DNA of 10,309 bases, from assembly GCA_002684755.1 (NCBI GenBank), contig NYVS01000058.1:3978-14286 (forward strand), written 5' to 3'. Source of the stretch: Phycisphaerae bacterium. Its GTDB lineage: Bacteria > Planctomycetota > Phycisphaerae > Phycisphaerales > SM1A02. Under the pieces are notes generated by a model. That model was not told where the DNA came from. It ran no database searches and was given only the letters and a program-made list of their open reading frames with translations. Made by a program: the position numbers and the translations under genes. Numbering within the stretch: position 1 is the first letter of the stretch; each line of letters starts with the position of its first letter. Below are positions 1-6,894 of the stretch, piece by piece.

Positions 1-2
1 CG

Positions 3-176
3 GACGACACGATCCTCATGGCGGGTTCCGGTGATTTCATGAGCATGTTCTGGCTGCTCATGACTCCGATCGGCGGCGTCATCCTGGTCGTCGCCCATCT
101 CACCAACCATCGCCTGACCTGCCGGTGCAAGGCTGGTTGCTGCGACCCGGCCCGGGACGCTCACGCCGCGGTGTGA
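3..176 (+). CDS. C-terminal fragment of a small membrane protein (5' end outside window)
   Basis: An open frame runs from the window edge to TGA at 174-176, giving 57 visible residues. Codons end mostly in G or C, as in the confident genes here, which supports real coding. One hydrophobic stretch (about residues 13-35, rich in M, F, L, I, V) looks like a membrane helix. It is followed by a short basic, Cys-rich tail with the order C-R-C-K-A-G-C-C. The tail resembles a cytoplasmic metal- or thiol-type cluster, but I recognise no family. In-frame ATGs at 18 and 39 could be starts, so a complete mini-protein of about 45-52 residues is also possible. The next gene starts 60 bases downstream on the same strand, so co-transcription is plausible. 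Confidence 0.5.
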   Translation, partial: DDTILMAGSGDFMSMFWLLMTPIGGVILVVAHLTNHRLTCRCKAGCCDPARDAHAAV

Positions 177-236
177 CGGGAAGCGCCGGCGCGATCGTCA
201 CATGATCGCCTGCAAGTCCTGTGAGGAACGCTCGAC

Positions 237-1418
237 ATGAACCTCGATTGGCTGATCGTCGGCGGTGGAATCCACGGCGTCCACATCGCCACGCGACTCA
301 TCGCGGACGCCGGCGTCGCTGCGGATCGTCTTCGGATCGTCGATCCGAGCAGTCGCCTGCTCGAGCGGTGGCACGACTGCACCGCCACGACCGGGATGAC
401 CCACCTCCGCTCGGCGTCCGTCCATCATCTCGATGTCGATCCGCTCGCACTCCAGCACTTCGCCGGCAAGCGGAAGAATCGGGCGGCGGGGCTCTTCGCC
501 GCCCCCTTCGAGCGGCCAAGCCTGTCCCTCTTCAACGCCCACTGCGACCGCGTGACGGGCGAACTCGGCCTGGAGGATCTTCACGTTCGCAGCAAGGCGA
601 TGACCTGCTCCCCCGAGCGGGCTGGAATCACCGTCGGCCTCGACGACGGAAACGCCATCGAAGCGTCCAACGTGGTCCTGGCGATCGGCGCAGGCGATCA
701 ACCCGAGTGGCCGCCGTGGGCACCTCGGGATGACGCCCGCGTTCGACACGTCTTCGACACCGGGTCGTCCGGGTGGCCCTCGTCTCCCGAGACCGTGCTC
801 GTGGTCGGCGGTGGGATCTCCGCGGGCCACGTGGCGCTCCGGCTGGTCGCCGAGGGTCACGAGGTGCATCTGCTTTCGCGGCACGCCATCCGTGAACACC
901 AGTTCGACAGCGATCCGGGCTGGCTCGGCCCGAAGTACACCACCGACTTCCACCGGGAACCCGATCACGATCGACGCCGGGCCGTGATCACCGAAGCGAG
1001 ACACCGAGGCTCCATGCCACCGGACATGGGCCGGGCGATCCGACGAGCGATCACCCGCGGTCGAATGGAATGGCACGAGGCCGAGGCCACCGAGTTCGCC
1101 GAGACGTCCGAGGGGGTCTCGATCAGGATGAGCGACGACTCCACGCTCACCGTGGATCGGATCCTGCTCGCCACCGGCTTCGCCAGCCGACGCCCGGGAG
1201 GGCCGATGATCGACGACCTCATCGCATCGGCATCGCTGCCGTGCGCTCGCTGCGGCTACCCGATCGTCGATCCCTCCCTGCAGTGGCACCCGGGCGTCTA
1301 CGTATCGGGCCCGCTCGCCGAACTGGAGCTCGGCCCGGTGGCGAGGAACATCGCCGGTGCCAGGCGAGCCGGCGATCGAATCGTCGCCGCCGCTCGTTCG
1401 AGTTCCTCCGCAAACTGA
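237..1418 (+). CDS. FAD/NAD(P)-binding flavoprotein oxidoreductase
   Basis: A 393-residue cytoplasmic protein with the two-dinucleotide-fold layout of flavin-dependent reductases and monooxygenases. The N-terminus has a Rossmann loop for FAD (V-G-G-G-I-H-G, residues 8-14). An A-I-G-A-G motif lies at 149-153. A second Rossmann loop for NAD(P)H (V-V-G-G-G-I-S-A, 189-196) is followed by a strand ending E-V-H-L-L-S-R. The late A-T-G motif (L-A-T-G-F, 311-315) and the C-terminal segment (V-Y-V-S-G-P-L-A-E then G-P-V-A-R-N-I-A-G) fit the flavin-contact end of these proteins. A C-A-R-C pair (335-338) could be redox-active or bind a metal. GAGGAA at 223-228, eight bases before the ATG, supports the start. 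The substrate is not readable: an N-hydroxylase-like monooxygenase or a simple reductase would both fit. There is no signal peptide. It converges with the ankyrin gene across 26 bases with no clear terminator. Confidence 0.85.
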   Translation: MNLDWLIVGGGIHGVHIATRLIADAGVAADRLRIVDPSSRLLERWHDCTATTGMTHLRSASVHHLDVDPLALQHFAGKRKNRAAGLFAAPFERPSLSLFNAHCDRVTGELGLEDLHVRSKAMTCSPERAGITVGLDDGNAIEASNVVLAIGAGDQPEWPPWAPRDDARVRHVFDTGSSGWPSSPETVLVVGGGISAGHVALRLVAEGHEVHLLSRHAIREHQFDSDPGWLGPKYTTDFHREPDHDRRRAVITEARHRGSMPPDMGRAIRRAITRGRMEWHEAEATEFAETSEGVSIRMSDDSTLTVDRILLATGFASRRPGGPMIDDLIASASLPCARCGYPIVDPSLQWHPGVYVSGPLAELELGPVARNIAGARRAGDRIVAAARSSSSAN

Positions 1419-1444
1419 AATCGATACCCGTCATCCGGGCCCGA

Positions 1445-3082
1445 TCAGGATGCGGCCGCCCGAAGCATCCGGATCGCCTCGGTATCGACGAGCTTCGGAT
1501 TGTCCTCCGCATGATCGAGCGCGGTCCGTCCACCGGCATCGCTGTACGTCGCGATCGCCCCGGCCTTCAGCAGCGCGACGATCACCTCGGGATCAGGGTT
1601 GTTCGCGGCGGCGATCATCAACGGAGTTCGTCCGTCGAGATCACGGCCGTTCACGTCGGCCCCGGCCCGAACCAGCGCGTCGACGACCCCGTGAAAACGG
1701 GTCTGCGCGGCGGCGTACATCAAGGCCGTCCGCTCGAGTCGATCCTTCCCGTCGATCCTCGCACCGGCCGCGAGGAGCGCGTGGATCACCGCGGGGGCGG
1801 GGTTGCAGAAGGCCGCGATCCTCAATGGCGTCCATCGGACGGCCCCGCCCGATTCCGCATCCGCTTCAGCCGCGATCAGCGACTCGGCGAAGGGACTCCG
1901 ACGCACGCCCGAGCCCCCGCACATCGCGCGGACATCCGCGATCGGCACGATCGCCCGGACGTTCGCACCCGCCTTCGACAGCATCTCGACGATCCCGGCG
2001 TTCGTGTTTCTCGAAGCGGCCGCGGCGAGCGACGTCCAACCGTCGGGACTCGTGGCATCGATCTTCGCACCCGCTTCGATCAACGCCTCGACCACTTCCA
2101 CGTTCGAATTGCCCGAAGCCGCTCGCATCAACGGTGTCCAGCCGGCGGCGTCCCGGTGCTCGACCTCGGCGCCTGCACCAAGAAGAATGCCGATGACGTC
2201 GGGCCCCGGAGCGTTGAATGCGGCGCCGGTCAGGGCGGTCCAACCCGACGAATTCATCGCGCGGACGTCGGCCCCGGCCCGCAGCAGCGTCTCGACGAGA
2301 CCGGGGTCATTCGTCGACTGCGACATGCAGGCTTCCAATAACACGGCCGTCACCAGACCGCGGTCGTTCACCTCCGCTCCGGCGTCGATCAGTGCGACCG
2401 CGACCGCCGGCTCCAGGCTGTTGAACGCCACGGCGTTGGCAAGGGGCGTCCCGGCGGGAAGCGTCCTCCCGTTCACGTCGGCACCGGCGTCGACGAGCGC
2501 CGCGATGACTCCCGGGCTCGAACCGTAGAAGGCGGCGGCGCCCAGCACGGACATCCCGCTGTCGTTGGTGCCCCTCGGATCGGCGCCGGCCGCGATCAGA
2601 AGCTTGATGCACCGGGGGTCGGGGTTGAACGACGCCGCCATCGCGAGCGGCGTGTCGCCGTCGGCCGTCCGCGCCTCGACGTCCGCGCCTGCCGTGATCA
2701 ACGCGCGGATCACCTCGATTCCCTGCTCGTTGCTCGCGGCGAACATCAGCGCGGTCCTGTCGCCATCGACGCTTCGCATCCCCAGGTTCGCACCCGCGTC
2801 GAGAAGCGTCTCGACGAGCCCGGGAGCCGCGGCATGCGCCGCGATCGTCATCAGGGGCGTGAGCCCGAACGAACGCATGCGGCCATCGGGGTTGGTGGCA
2901 TTGACATCGATACCGTCGGAAATCAACGTATCGAGCTCGTCGACGGTCGTCGCCGGATCCGAACATGCCTCGAAGACTCGTTCGAGCCGCGTCTTCGAGC
3001 CCGGATCCGTCGCCTCCTGACCGGCCCCGGAGAGGACGGCGAGCCATGCGGCGATTAGAACGGTGGCAGGAAGTGAGACCAT
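1445..3082 (-). CDS. Secreted ankyrin-repeat protein
   Basis: A 545-residue protein made almost wholly of ankyrin repeats, a scaffold for protein-protein contact. The chosen start (CAT at 3080-3082) gives a short hydrophobic export signal (residues 1-20, V-L-I-A-A-W-L-A-V-L-S-G-A). It has an AGGAG at 3092-3096, nine bases upstream. The frame stays open upstream to 3256, but that extension is Arg-rich and would bury the signal. From about residue 33 to the end I count 13-14 units of the form G-x-T-P-L-x-x-A-A ... V-I-x-A-L-L-x-A-G-A-D-V. Many units are 34 residues, with N-P-D-P or a similar loop, rather than the usual 33. Residues 375-415 are a degraded unit, retaining only S-L-I-A-A-E-A-D-A-E. 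There is no catalytic domain or C-terminal anchor, so it is probably a periplasmic binding or scaffold protein with an unknown partner. Bacterial ankyrin proteins of this kind occur in free-living species and do not by themselves indicate host interaction. Confidence 0.88.
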   Translation of the reverse strand: MVSLPATVLIAAWLAVLSGAGQEATDPGSKTRLERVFEACSDPATTVDELDTLISDGIDVNATNPDGRMRSFGLTPLMTIAAHAAAPGLVETLLDAGANLGMRSVDGDRTALMFAASNEQGIEVIRALITAGADVEARTADGDTPLAMAASFNPDPRCIKLLIAAGADPRGTNDSGMSVLGAAAFYGSSPGVIAALVDAGADVNGRTLPAGTPLANAVAFNSLEPAVAVALIDAGAEVNDRGLVTAVLLEACMSQSTNDPGLVETLLRAGADVRAMNSSGWTALTGAAFNAPGPDVIGILLGAGAEVEHRDAAGWTPLMRAASGNSNVEVVEALIEAGAKIDATSPDGWTSLAAAASRNTNAGIVEMLSKAGANVRAIVPIADVRAMCGGSGVRRSPFAESLIAAEADAESGGAVRWTPLRIAAFCNPAPAVIHALLAAGARIDGKDRLERTALMYAAAQTRFHGVVDALVRAGADVNGRDLDGRTPLMIAAANNPDPEVIVALLKAGAIATYSDAGGRTALDHAEDNPKLVDTEAIRMLRAAAS

Positions 3083-3295
3083 GCGATCATGCTCCTGACG
3101 TGAGGCGGGGATCTGCACGCCCACGCACCGCAGACCCCTCGTCCAGCGAATGAACCTCGGGGAGATGACGTCCGCGGCGATGATATCGTCGGATATCGCT
3201 CCTGAACGTCGAACCGATCGAGCCCGCCTTCGTATCGATGGCCCGGGGAACGTCACTCGCGGGGGATCAATCTGTCTGTACGGAGATGCCCCTTC
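3083..3295. promoter_or_regulatory. Divergent intergenic region, ankyrin gene and GH43-like gene
   Basis: These 213 bases separate two genes transcribed away from each other, so promoters for both should lie here. No convincing -35/-10 pair was found on either strand. The most notable element is GATATCG repeated at 3182-3188 and 3192-3198, exactly 10 bases apart. Each copy contains the palindrome GATATC. GGAG at 3282-3285 serves as the ribosome binding site for the gene at 3296. No small gene is apparent. Confidence 0.45.
3092..3096 (-). promoter_or_regulatory. Ribosome binding site deciding the ankyrin gene start
   Basis: CTCCT on the plus strand reads AGGAG on the coding strand, nine bases before the ATG at 3082. 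The next base pairs upstream in the longer frame lack a comparable site at any in-frame start. This supports the 545-residue form with its signal peptide over the longer one. Confidence 0.65.
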
Positions 3296-4951
3296 ATGCC
3301 GGATTCCCGACTGCCTGCCAGCTGCGCTTTGACGTTTTCCCTGCTCGTCACCACGACCGCGATCGCGATCGCCGACGAGGTCGTGCCCGTGCCCGACGCG
3401 GGTTTCGAGTCGGGTGGTGTCGGCTGGTCAGGCGGCCGAATCGTGCAGGACGAATCCGTCGCGGCGCCGGAAGGGCGAGCGTGCATCGAAATGGTCGCCG
3501 GCGAGTTCGCATCGGCCTCCATCGGCCGGATCCTCAACCCAGGCGAGACCTATCGACTTCGGGCATGGACCCGACGATCGAATCCACCCGGAACTTCCGC
3601 CTTCGGCGTGGCATCGATCCGGCTTTCGAGCATGGTCGGTGGGAAGACGACGATCGAACTCGGGACGACGGCCCGCACGGTGGATCCACCCCGGCTGGGT
3701 GGCGCGGCGGCGACGGTCGCAAGCGACGACGGCGTGAATGTCTGGTTCGACGGCGGATATCGCATGCACTTCGGCGACATCCCCTTGTACCAGTCCACCT
3801 CCGCCGATCCGCTCGTCGATCCCTGGCTCGAAGCCGAACGCGATGGCTACGACTTCGACAACGCACTGGGGCCGCTTCGCACGTCGAACGGCTTCCGCGC
3901 GATCTACGACTGTTTCTACGACGACGCCGGGCCGCCCTACGAGTCGATCATCGGTTTTCGGCGACCGATCGGATCGGCCCCGAACTACACCTGGGACGAC
4001 GAATACGAGGTCGTGCTCGAACACACGCCCACCGAGTTTCCATGGGTCATCGACCCGCACCTGTTCGAGGATCCGGACACGGGACGGGTCTGGATGTCCT
4101 GGGGCGGGCACGTGATCCACGTGACCGAGATCGACCCCCTGACCGGGCGCATCCTCGGTGATCCTGCCGATCCCGAGATCGACACCCATCCGGCCGGCAC
4201 CCACGTCCCGATTCTCAAGTGGCCGGAATCCATCGCCCTCGGTGGTGACCCGGCGCAACCCCCGGGATGGTGCGGCGATGCGTACTCGAGCTGCTACATG
4301 GAAGGACCTGCGCTCTTCAAGCACGGCGGCTGGTGGTACGCCTTCGCGTCATACGGCAACCTCGGAAGCGACTACACGATTCGAATGGCCCGATCGGCCT
4401 CGCCCACCGGGCCCTACCTCGACAAGGTCGGCGTGAACGGCACGACCTTCGATCCAACGCTCGATCGCTACGGCGCCTCGATGCTGCTCGCCGCCGAAGG
4501 CGATCAGGCCGTTCCGGGCCATCCCGCGGTCTGGAAAGACGGCGATCGACTGCTCCTGGGATACGACCAGCGTCCGGACCCGCAGTTGGATGTCGACCGC
4601 ATGGCGATTCGCGAGCTCCACGTCGTGGACGGCTGGCCCACGATCTGGAGTCCGATCGAACTCGAGATCCGCGTGGACGATCATCCCGACGCCGTCGGTG
4701 GCGAGTTGAAGATCGAGCTCGGTGGAGTCGGTGATCCGGGATCGGTGGTGCTCTTCGATCGAATCGAACTCGAACGAATCGGGACGCCCTGCCCGTCGGA
4801 CCTCGACGGAGACGGTCGAACGGACGGTGCGGATCTCGCCCAACTGCTGATCGGCTGGGGTGCGACCGGGCCGGGCGACATCGACGGCGACGGCCTGGTC
4901 GATGCCGCCGACCTCGGCCTGCTGGTCGTCGGCTGGGGGCCCTGCCCCTGA
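3296..4951 (+). CDS. Secreted GH43-like glycosidase with C-terminal dockerin-like pair
   Basis: A 551-residue exported protein. A signal peptide covers residues 1-26 (ending T-A-I-A-I-A-D). Residues 34-125 look like the first part of a CBM4/9-type jelly roll (G-F-E-S-G ... Y-R-L-R-A-W-T-R). A five-bladed-propeller glycosidase follows at about 140-460 and resembles GH43 arabinan/xylan enzymes. The likely base is D145, ten residues before the Y of G-G-Y, as in the family's D-P-x-x-I blade. The pKa-modulating Asp is D253 in V-I-D-P-H-L-F-E-D. The acid is E336 in Y-M-E-G-P-A-L-F-K. P-G-H-P-A-V-W-K-D (407-415) is another typical GH43 segment. Residues 468-497 (L-K-I-E-L-G-G ... V-L-F-D-R-I-E-L-E) read like the last strands of a jelly roll. 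Residues 498-551 are two dockerin-like calcium loops (D-L-D-G-D-G, D-I-D-G-D-G), each followed by L-L-x-x-W-G. GGAG at 3282-3285 supports the start. The substrate is unknown, and GH32/GH117-like propellers are the main alternative. Confidence 0.8.
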   Translation: MPDSRLPASCALTFSLLVTTTAIAIADEVVPVPDAGFESGGVGWSGGRIVQDESVAAPEGRACIEMVAGEFASASIGRILNPGETYRLRAWTRRSNPPGTSAFGVASIRLSSMVGGKTTIELGTTARTVDPPRLGGAAATVASDDGVNVWFDGGYRMHFGDIPLYQSTSADPLVDPWLEAERDGYDFDNALGPLRTSNGFRAIYDCFYDDAGPPYESIIGFRRPIGSAPNYTWDDEYEVVLEHTPTEFPWVIDPHLFEDPDTGRVWMSWGGHVIHVTEIDPLTGRILGDPADPEIDTHPAGTHVPILKWPESIALGGDPAQPPGWCGDAYSSCYMEGPALFKHGGWWYAFASYGNLGSDYTIRMARSASPTGPYLDKVGVNGTTFDPTLDRYGASMLLAAEGDQAVPGHPAVWKDGDRLLLGYDQRPDPQLDVDRMAIRELHVVDGWPTIWSPIELEIRVDDHPDAVGGELKIELGGVGDPGSVVLFDRIELERIGTPCPSDLDGDGRTDGADLAQLLIGWGATGPGDIDGDGLVDAADLGLLVVGWGPCP

Positions 4952-5034
4952 TCCGGGATCACGGAACCGCTCGCCGATCGGCGGCACGAAGTCGATGATC
5001 CGATTCCCGAACTGGATCCGCGAGGCTCCAGTGC

Positions 5035-5040
5035 TAAACT
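5035..5040 (+). promoter_or_regulatory. Possible extended -10 box
   Basis: TGCTAAACT at 5032-5040 resembles an extended -10 element (TG, one base, then TAAACT, matching TATAAT at four of six positions). It lies 43 bases before the ATG at 5084, in the 132-base gap after the GH43-like gene. No good -35 is visible. If real, the Cys-rich gene has its own promoter. Confidence 0.25.
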
Positions 5041-5083
5041 CGGTCAGCGATCGTTTGGCATCACCGTTCCGGATCCTCCCTTC

Positions 5084-6133
5084 ATGCGAACCAGCCCGAA
5101 GTCAAGAACCCGACTCCTGACGTACCTGGCGGCCGCGGGCGCAAGCCCGGTCGCCGCGGCCGACATCCAGGTCTACGACGGCCCGCCGATCGGAATCGGC
5201 GGGAGCGGGAGCGTCACCTTGAGTCTCAGCGACTTCCAGATCGAATTGGGCGTTTACCGAGAGAGCAACACCTCCTTCAACGGCGGTGGCGGCTGGACGA
5301 CGTGTTGCACGTACATCAACGACAAGTGTGCCAAGTACGACCAAGTCTACGAGACCACCTACCGCGGGTCGAAGTGGCTCCAAGTGAATTGCGACTCAGG
5401 TCTCGAAGGAGTCCGCTTCACCGAGCTCGGCGCCGAGATCGATGGCCCACAAGGCTGCGCGGCGTCGACCTTTCTCTGCTCATTCTCGAACCAGACCCTG
5501 ATCGCCTGCGGAGAAGCGGATTCATCAGGCTTTGACGACTGCTACCGAACGCGAAGATTCCACGTGGGCTTCACCGCGCTCACGGACGAAACCCCGGTGT
5601 TCGGCTGGATCCAGATGGACGGTTCAGGCTGGGGCACACTCGAGATCACGACCTGGGCGTATGACGACAGCGGCGCGCCGATCGTCGTCGGAGCGCTTCC
5701 CCCCGAACCCTGTGCCGGCGACCTCAACGACGACGGACTGGTCGACTCCGCGGATCTCGGCCTGCTCCTCACCGCCTGGGGATCGTGCGGCAAGGCCGGC
5801 CCCGGTTGCTTCGCGGATCTCGATACCGACGGTGTCGTCAATGCAGCCGACATCGGCTTGCTGCTCGTCGAATGGGGATCCTGCGACTTCGATCCGTGCG
5901 GCGAGATCACGTGCGACGACGGCGATCCGTGCACCCTCGACACCTGCTTGCTCGGCGAGTGCTACTACACCGAGATCCCCGGCTGCAACACCTGCTGCGA
6001 AGCCAATGGGACGCCGGGATGCGACGCCCTCGACTGCGAGATCCAGATCTACGCTGCGATTCCGTCGTGCTGCGAGATCGAGTGGGACGCGGACTGCGCC
6101 GGGCTCGCGAACATCTTCTGCGACTGCCCCTGA
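5084..6133 (+). CDS. Secreted Cys-rich protein with dockerin-like pair
   Basis: A 349-residue exported protein. The N-terminus is basic and then hydrophobic (L-L-T-Y-L-A-A-A-G-A-S-P-V-A-A-A, to about residue 26), consistent with a signal peptide. Residues 27-205 form a beta-rich domain with several Cys. It ends in F-G-W-I-Q-M ... L-E-I-T-T-W-A-Y-D-D-S-G-A-P-I, a pattern seen near the end of secreted planctomycete proteins of unknown function. Residues 209-268 carry two dockerin-like loops (D-L-N-D-D-G and D-L-D-T-D-G), each followed by L-L-x-x-W-G-S-C. The C-terminus holds a C-D-D-G-D-P-C-T-L-D-T-C segment (277-288) and a terminal C-C-E-A-N-G-T-P-G-C-D unit (304-349) ending C-D-C-P. There is no catalytic motif. 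A structural, surface or matrix role is plausible but unproven. No clear Shine-Dalgarno precedes the ATG, though GGAT at 5071-5074 is weak. It lies 132 bases after the GH43-like gene on the same strand. Confidence 0.8.
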   Translation: MRTSPKSRTRLLTYLAAAGASPVAAADIQVYDGPPIGIGGSGSVTLSLSDFQIELGVYRESNTSFNGGGGWTTCCTYINDKCAKYDQVYETTYRGSKWLQVNCDSGLEGVRFTELGAEIDGPQGCAASTFLCSFSNQTLIACGEADSSGFDDCYRTRRFHVGFTALTDETPVFGWIQMDGSGWGTLEITTWAYDDSGAPIVVGALPPEPCAGDLNDDGLVDSADLGLLLTAWGSCGKAGPGCFADLDTDGVVNAADIGLLLVEWGSCDFDPCGEITCDDGDPCTLDTCLLGECYYTEIPGCNTCCEANGTPGCDALDCEIQIYAAIPSCCEIEWDADCAGLANIFCDCP

Positions 6134-6212
6134 AACACCCCTGAGTGGCGACGAACGATGCGGGACGCGATCGCACCCGTTGAATCGACGAAGGCCGACT
6201 GGCGAGCGCGTC

Positions 6213-6218
6213 GGAAGG
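6213..6218 (+). promoter_or_regulatory. Ribosome binding site placed for a mini-ORF before the lipoprotein gene
   Basis: GGAAGG is 16 bases from the lipoprotein ATG at 6235, too far for normal use. It is 8 bases from an out-of-frame ATG at 6227, which reads M-R-R-stop. The stop of that mini-ORF overlaps the lipoprotein start (ATGA, 6235-6238), the classic arrangement for translational coupling. Confidence 0.4.
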
Positions 6219-6234
6219 TCGTTCTGATGCGTCG

Positions 6235-6870
6235 ATGAGACTCGCACTTCCGTACCACTTCTCCTGCCTCGTGATCACGATGTCCTTCCTGAACGCCTGT
6301 GGCGATCCGGCCGGACCGCGTCGAGCGGTTCCAGTCGCCGACCAGCCGCCGGCCGTCGCCCTGCCGACGGAGGTGACACCGACGGATGACGCGACGCACT
6401 CCCGCATGCCCGACCTCGCCGCCTACCCGGTCGACCGTCGACTCGGCGGACCGTTCATACAACCGGATCCCAGCGACATCGATCAGGGGGATTTCCAGTT
6501 GGTGGACGCGATCCGATTCGCAGGAGAACCACTGGTCCCGAATTGCGCCGGCCACTTCCACGCGATGGTGGTCGGATGCGGCACCCACTGCCTTCGTCTC
6601 TGCTTTTTCGACCTTCGAGACGGACGCCTCGTACCCGAACTGGAAATCATCTATTCGTGCACCATGTCCACCTGGATCGATGATCCCCGAGAAACCTATC
6701 TCCCCGATTTCGACGTCGACAGCCGGGTCGTGATGATCCCCTGCATCGTCGGGGACGTGGAGGGGTGCCATTTCTTCGAAATCGTGGACCGGAGTCTGGT
6801 GCCACTCGCCACGTTTCCGTGGAACAGCTCGTGGAACCGGCCGAGCCGCACCGACGTCCCCGAGCAATGA
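6235..6870 (+). CDS. Small lipoprotein of unknown function (G-C-G-T-x-C type)
   Basis: A 211-residue protein with a lipoprotein signal: a hydrophobic stretch followed by lipobox L-N-A-C, with C22 as the likely acylated residue. Residues 23-80 are Pro-rich and probably a flexible tether. The folded part (about 85-200) contains H-F-H-A-M-V-V-G-C-G-T-H-C (107-119), then F-F-D-L-R-D-G-R and, later, V-D-S-R-V-V-M-I. This order resembles small secreted bacterial proteins with a G-C-G-T-x-C ... D-x-x-T-G ... D-S-R-L-L pattern. I know of no assigned function for them. Cys are numerous (C104, C115, C119, C123, C142, C170, C178), suggesting disulfides in the cell envelope. It follows the Cys-rich gene by 101 bases and converges with the di-heme gene across 24 bases. 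The start is uncertain because its best ribosome binding site is aligned to an out-of-frame ATG eight bases earlier. Confidence 0.72.
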   Translation: MRLALPYHFSCLVITMSFLNACGDPAGPRRAVPVADQPPAVALPTEVTPTDDATHSRMPDLAAYPVDRRLGGPFIQPDPSDIDQGDFQLVDAIRFAGEPLVPNCAGHFHAMVVGCGTHCLRLCFFDLRDGRLVPELEIIYSCTMSTWIDDPRETYLPDFDVDSRVVMIPCIVGDVEGCHFFEIVDRSLVPLATFPWNSSWNRPSRTDVPEQ

Positions 6871-6894
6871 ATCGGCGAAGGTCACCGGTCTCGC

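Noticed and set aside
198..1289. Minus-strand open frame antisense to the flavoprotein gene
   Set aside because: No domain or plausible start; the opposite strand has two Rossmann motifs and a ribosome binding site.
1428..1440. Small CCCG/CGGG hairpin between the flavoprotein and ankyrin genes
   Set aside because: Four base pairs and no T tract; too weak to call a terminator.
1070..2341. Plus-strand open frame spanning the end of the flavoprotein gene and the ankyrin gene
   Set aside because: Arg-rich composition and overlap with two well-supported genes show it is a shadow.
3083..3256. N-terminal extension of the ankyrin protein
   Set aside because: It adds 58 mostly polar, Arg-rich residues in front of a good signal peptide that has its own AGGAG site.
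3428..4324. Minus-strand open frame inside the GH43-like gene
   Set aside because: No recognisable motif; the plus-strand frame has a signal peptide and glycosidase motifs.
4972..4983. CGCCGATCGGCG palindrome after the GH43-like gene as a terminator
   Set aside because: The stem is only four pairs around GATC, with no following T run. GATC-centred palindromes are common in this sequence.
6161..6180. Imperfect inverted repeat around GCGATCGC after the Cys-rich gene
   Set aside because: Mismatches, almost no loop and no T run; not a credible terminator.
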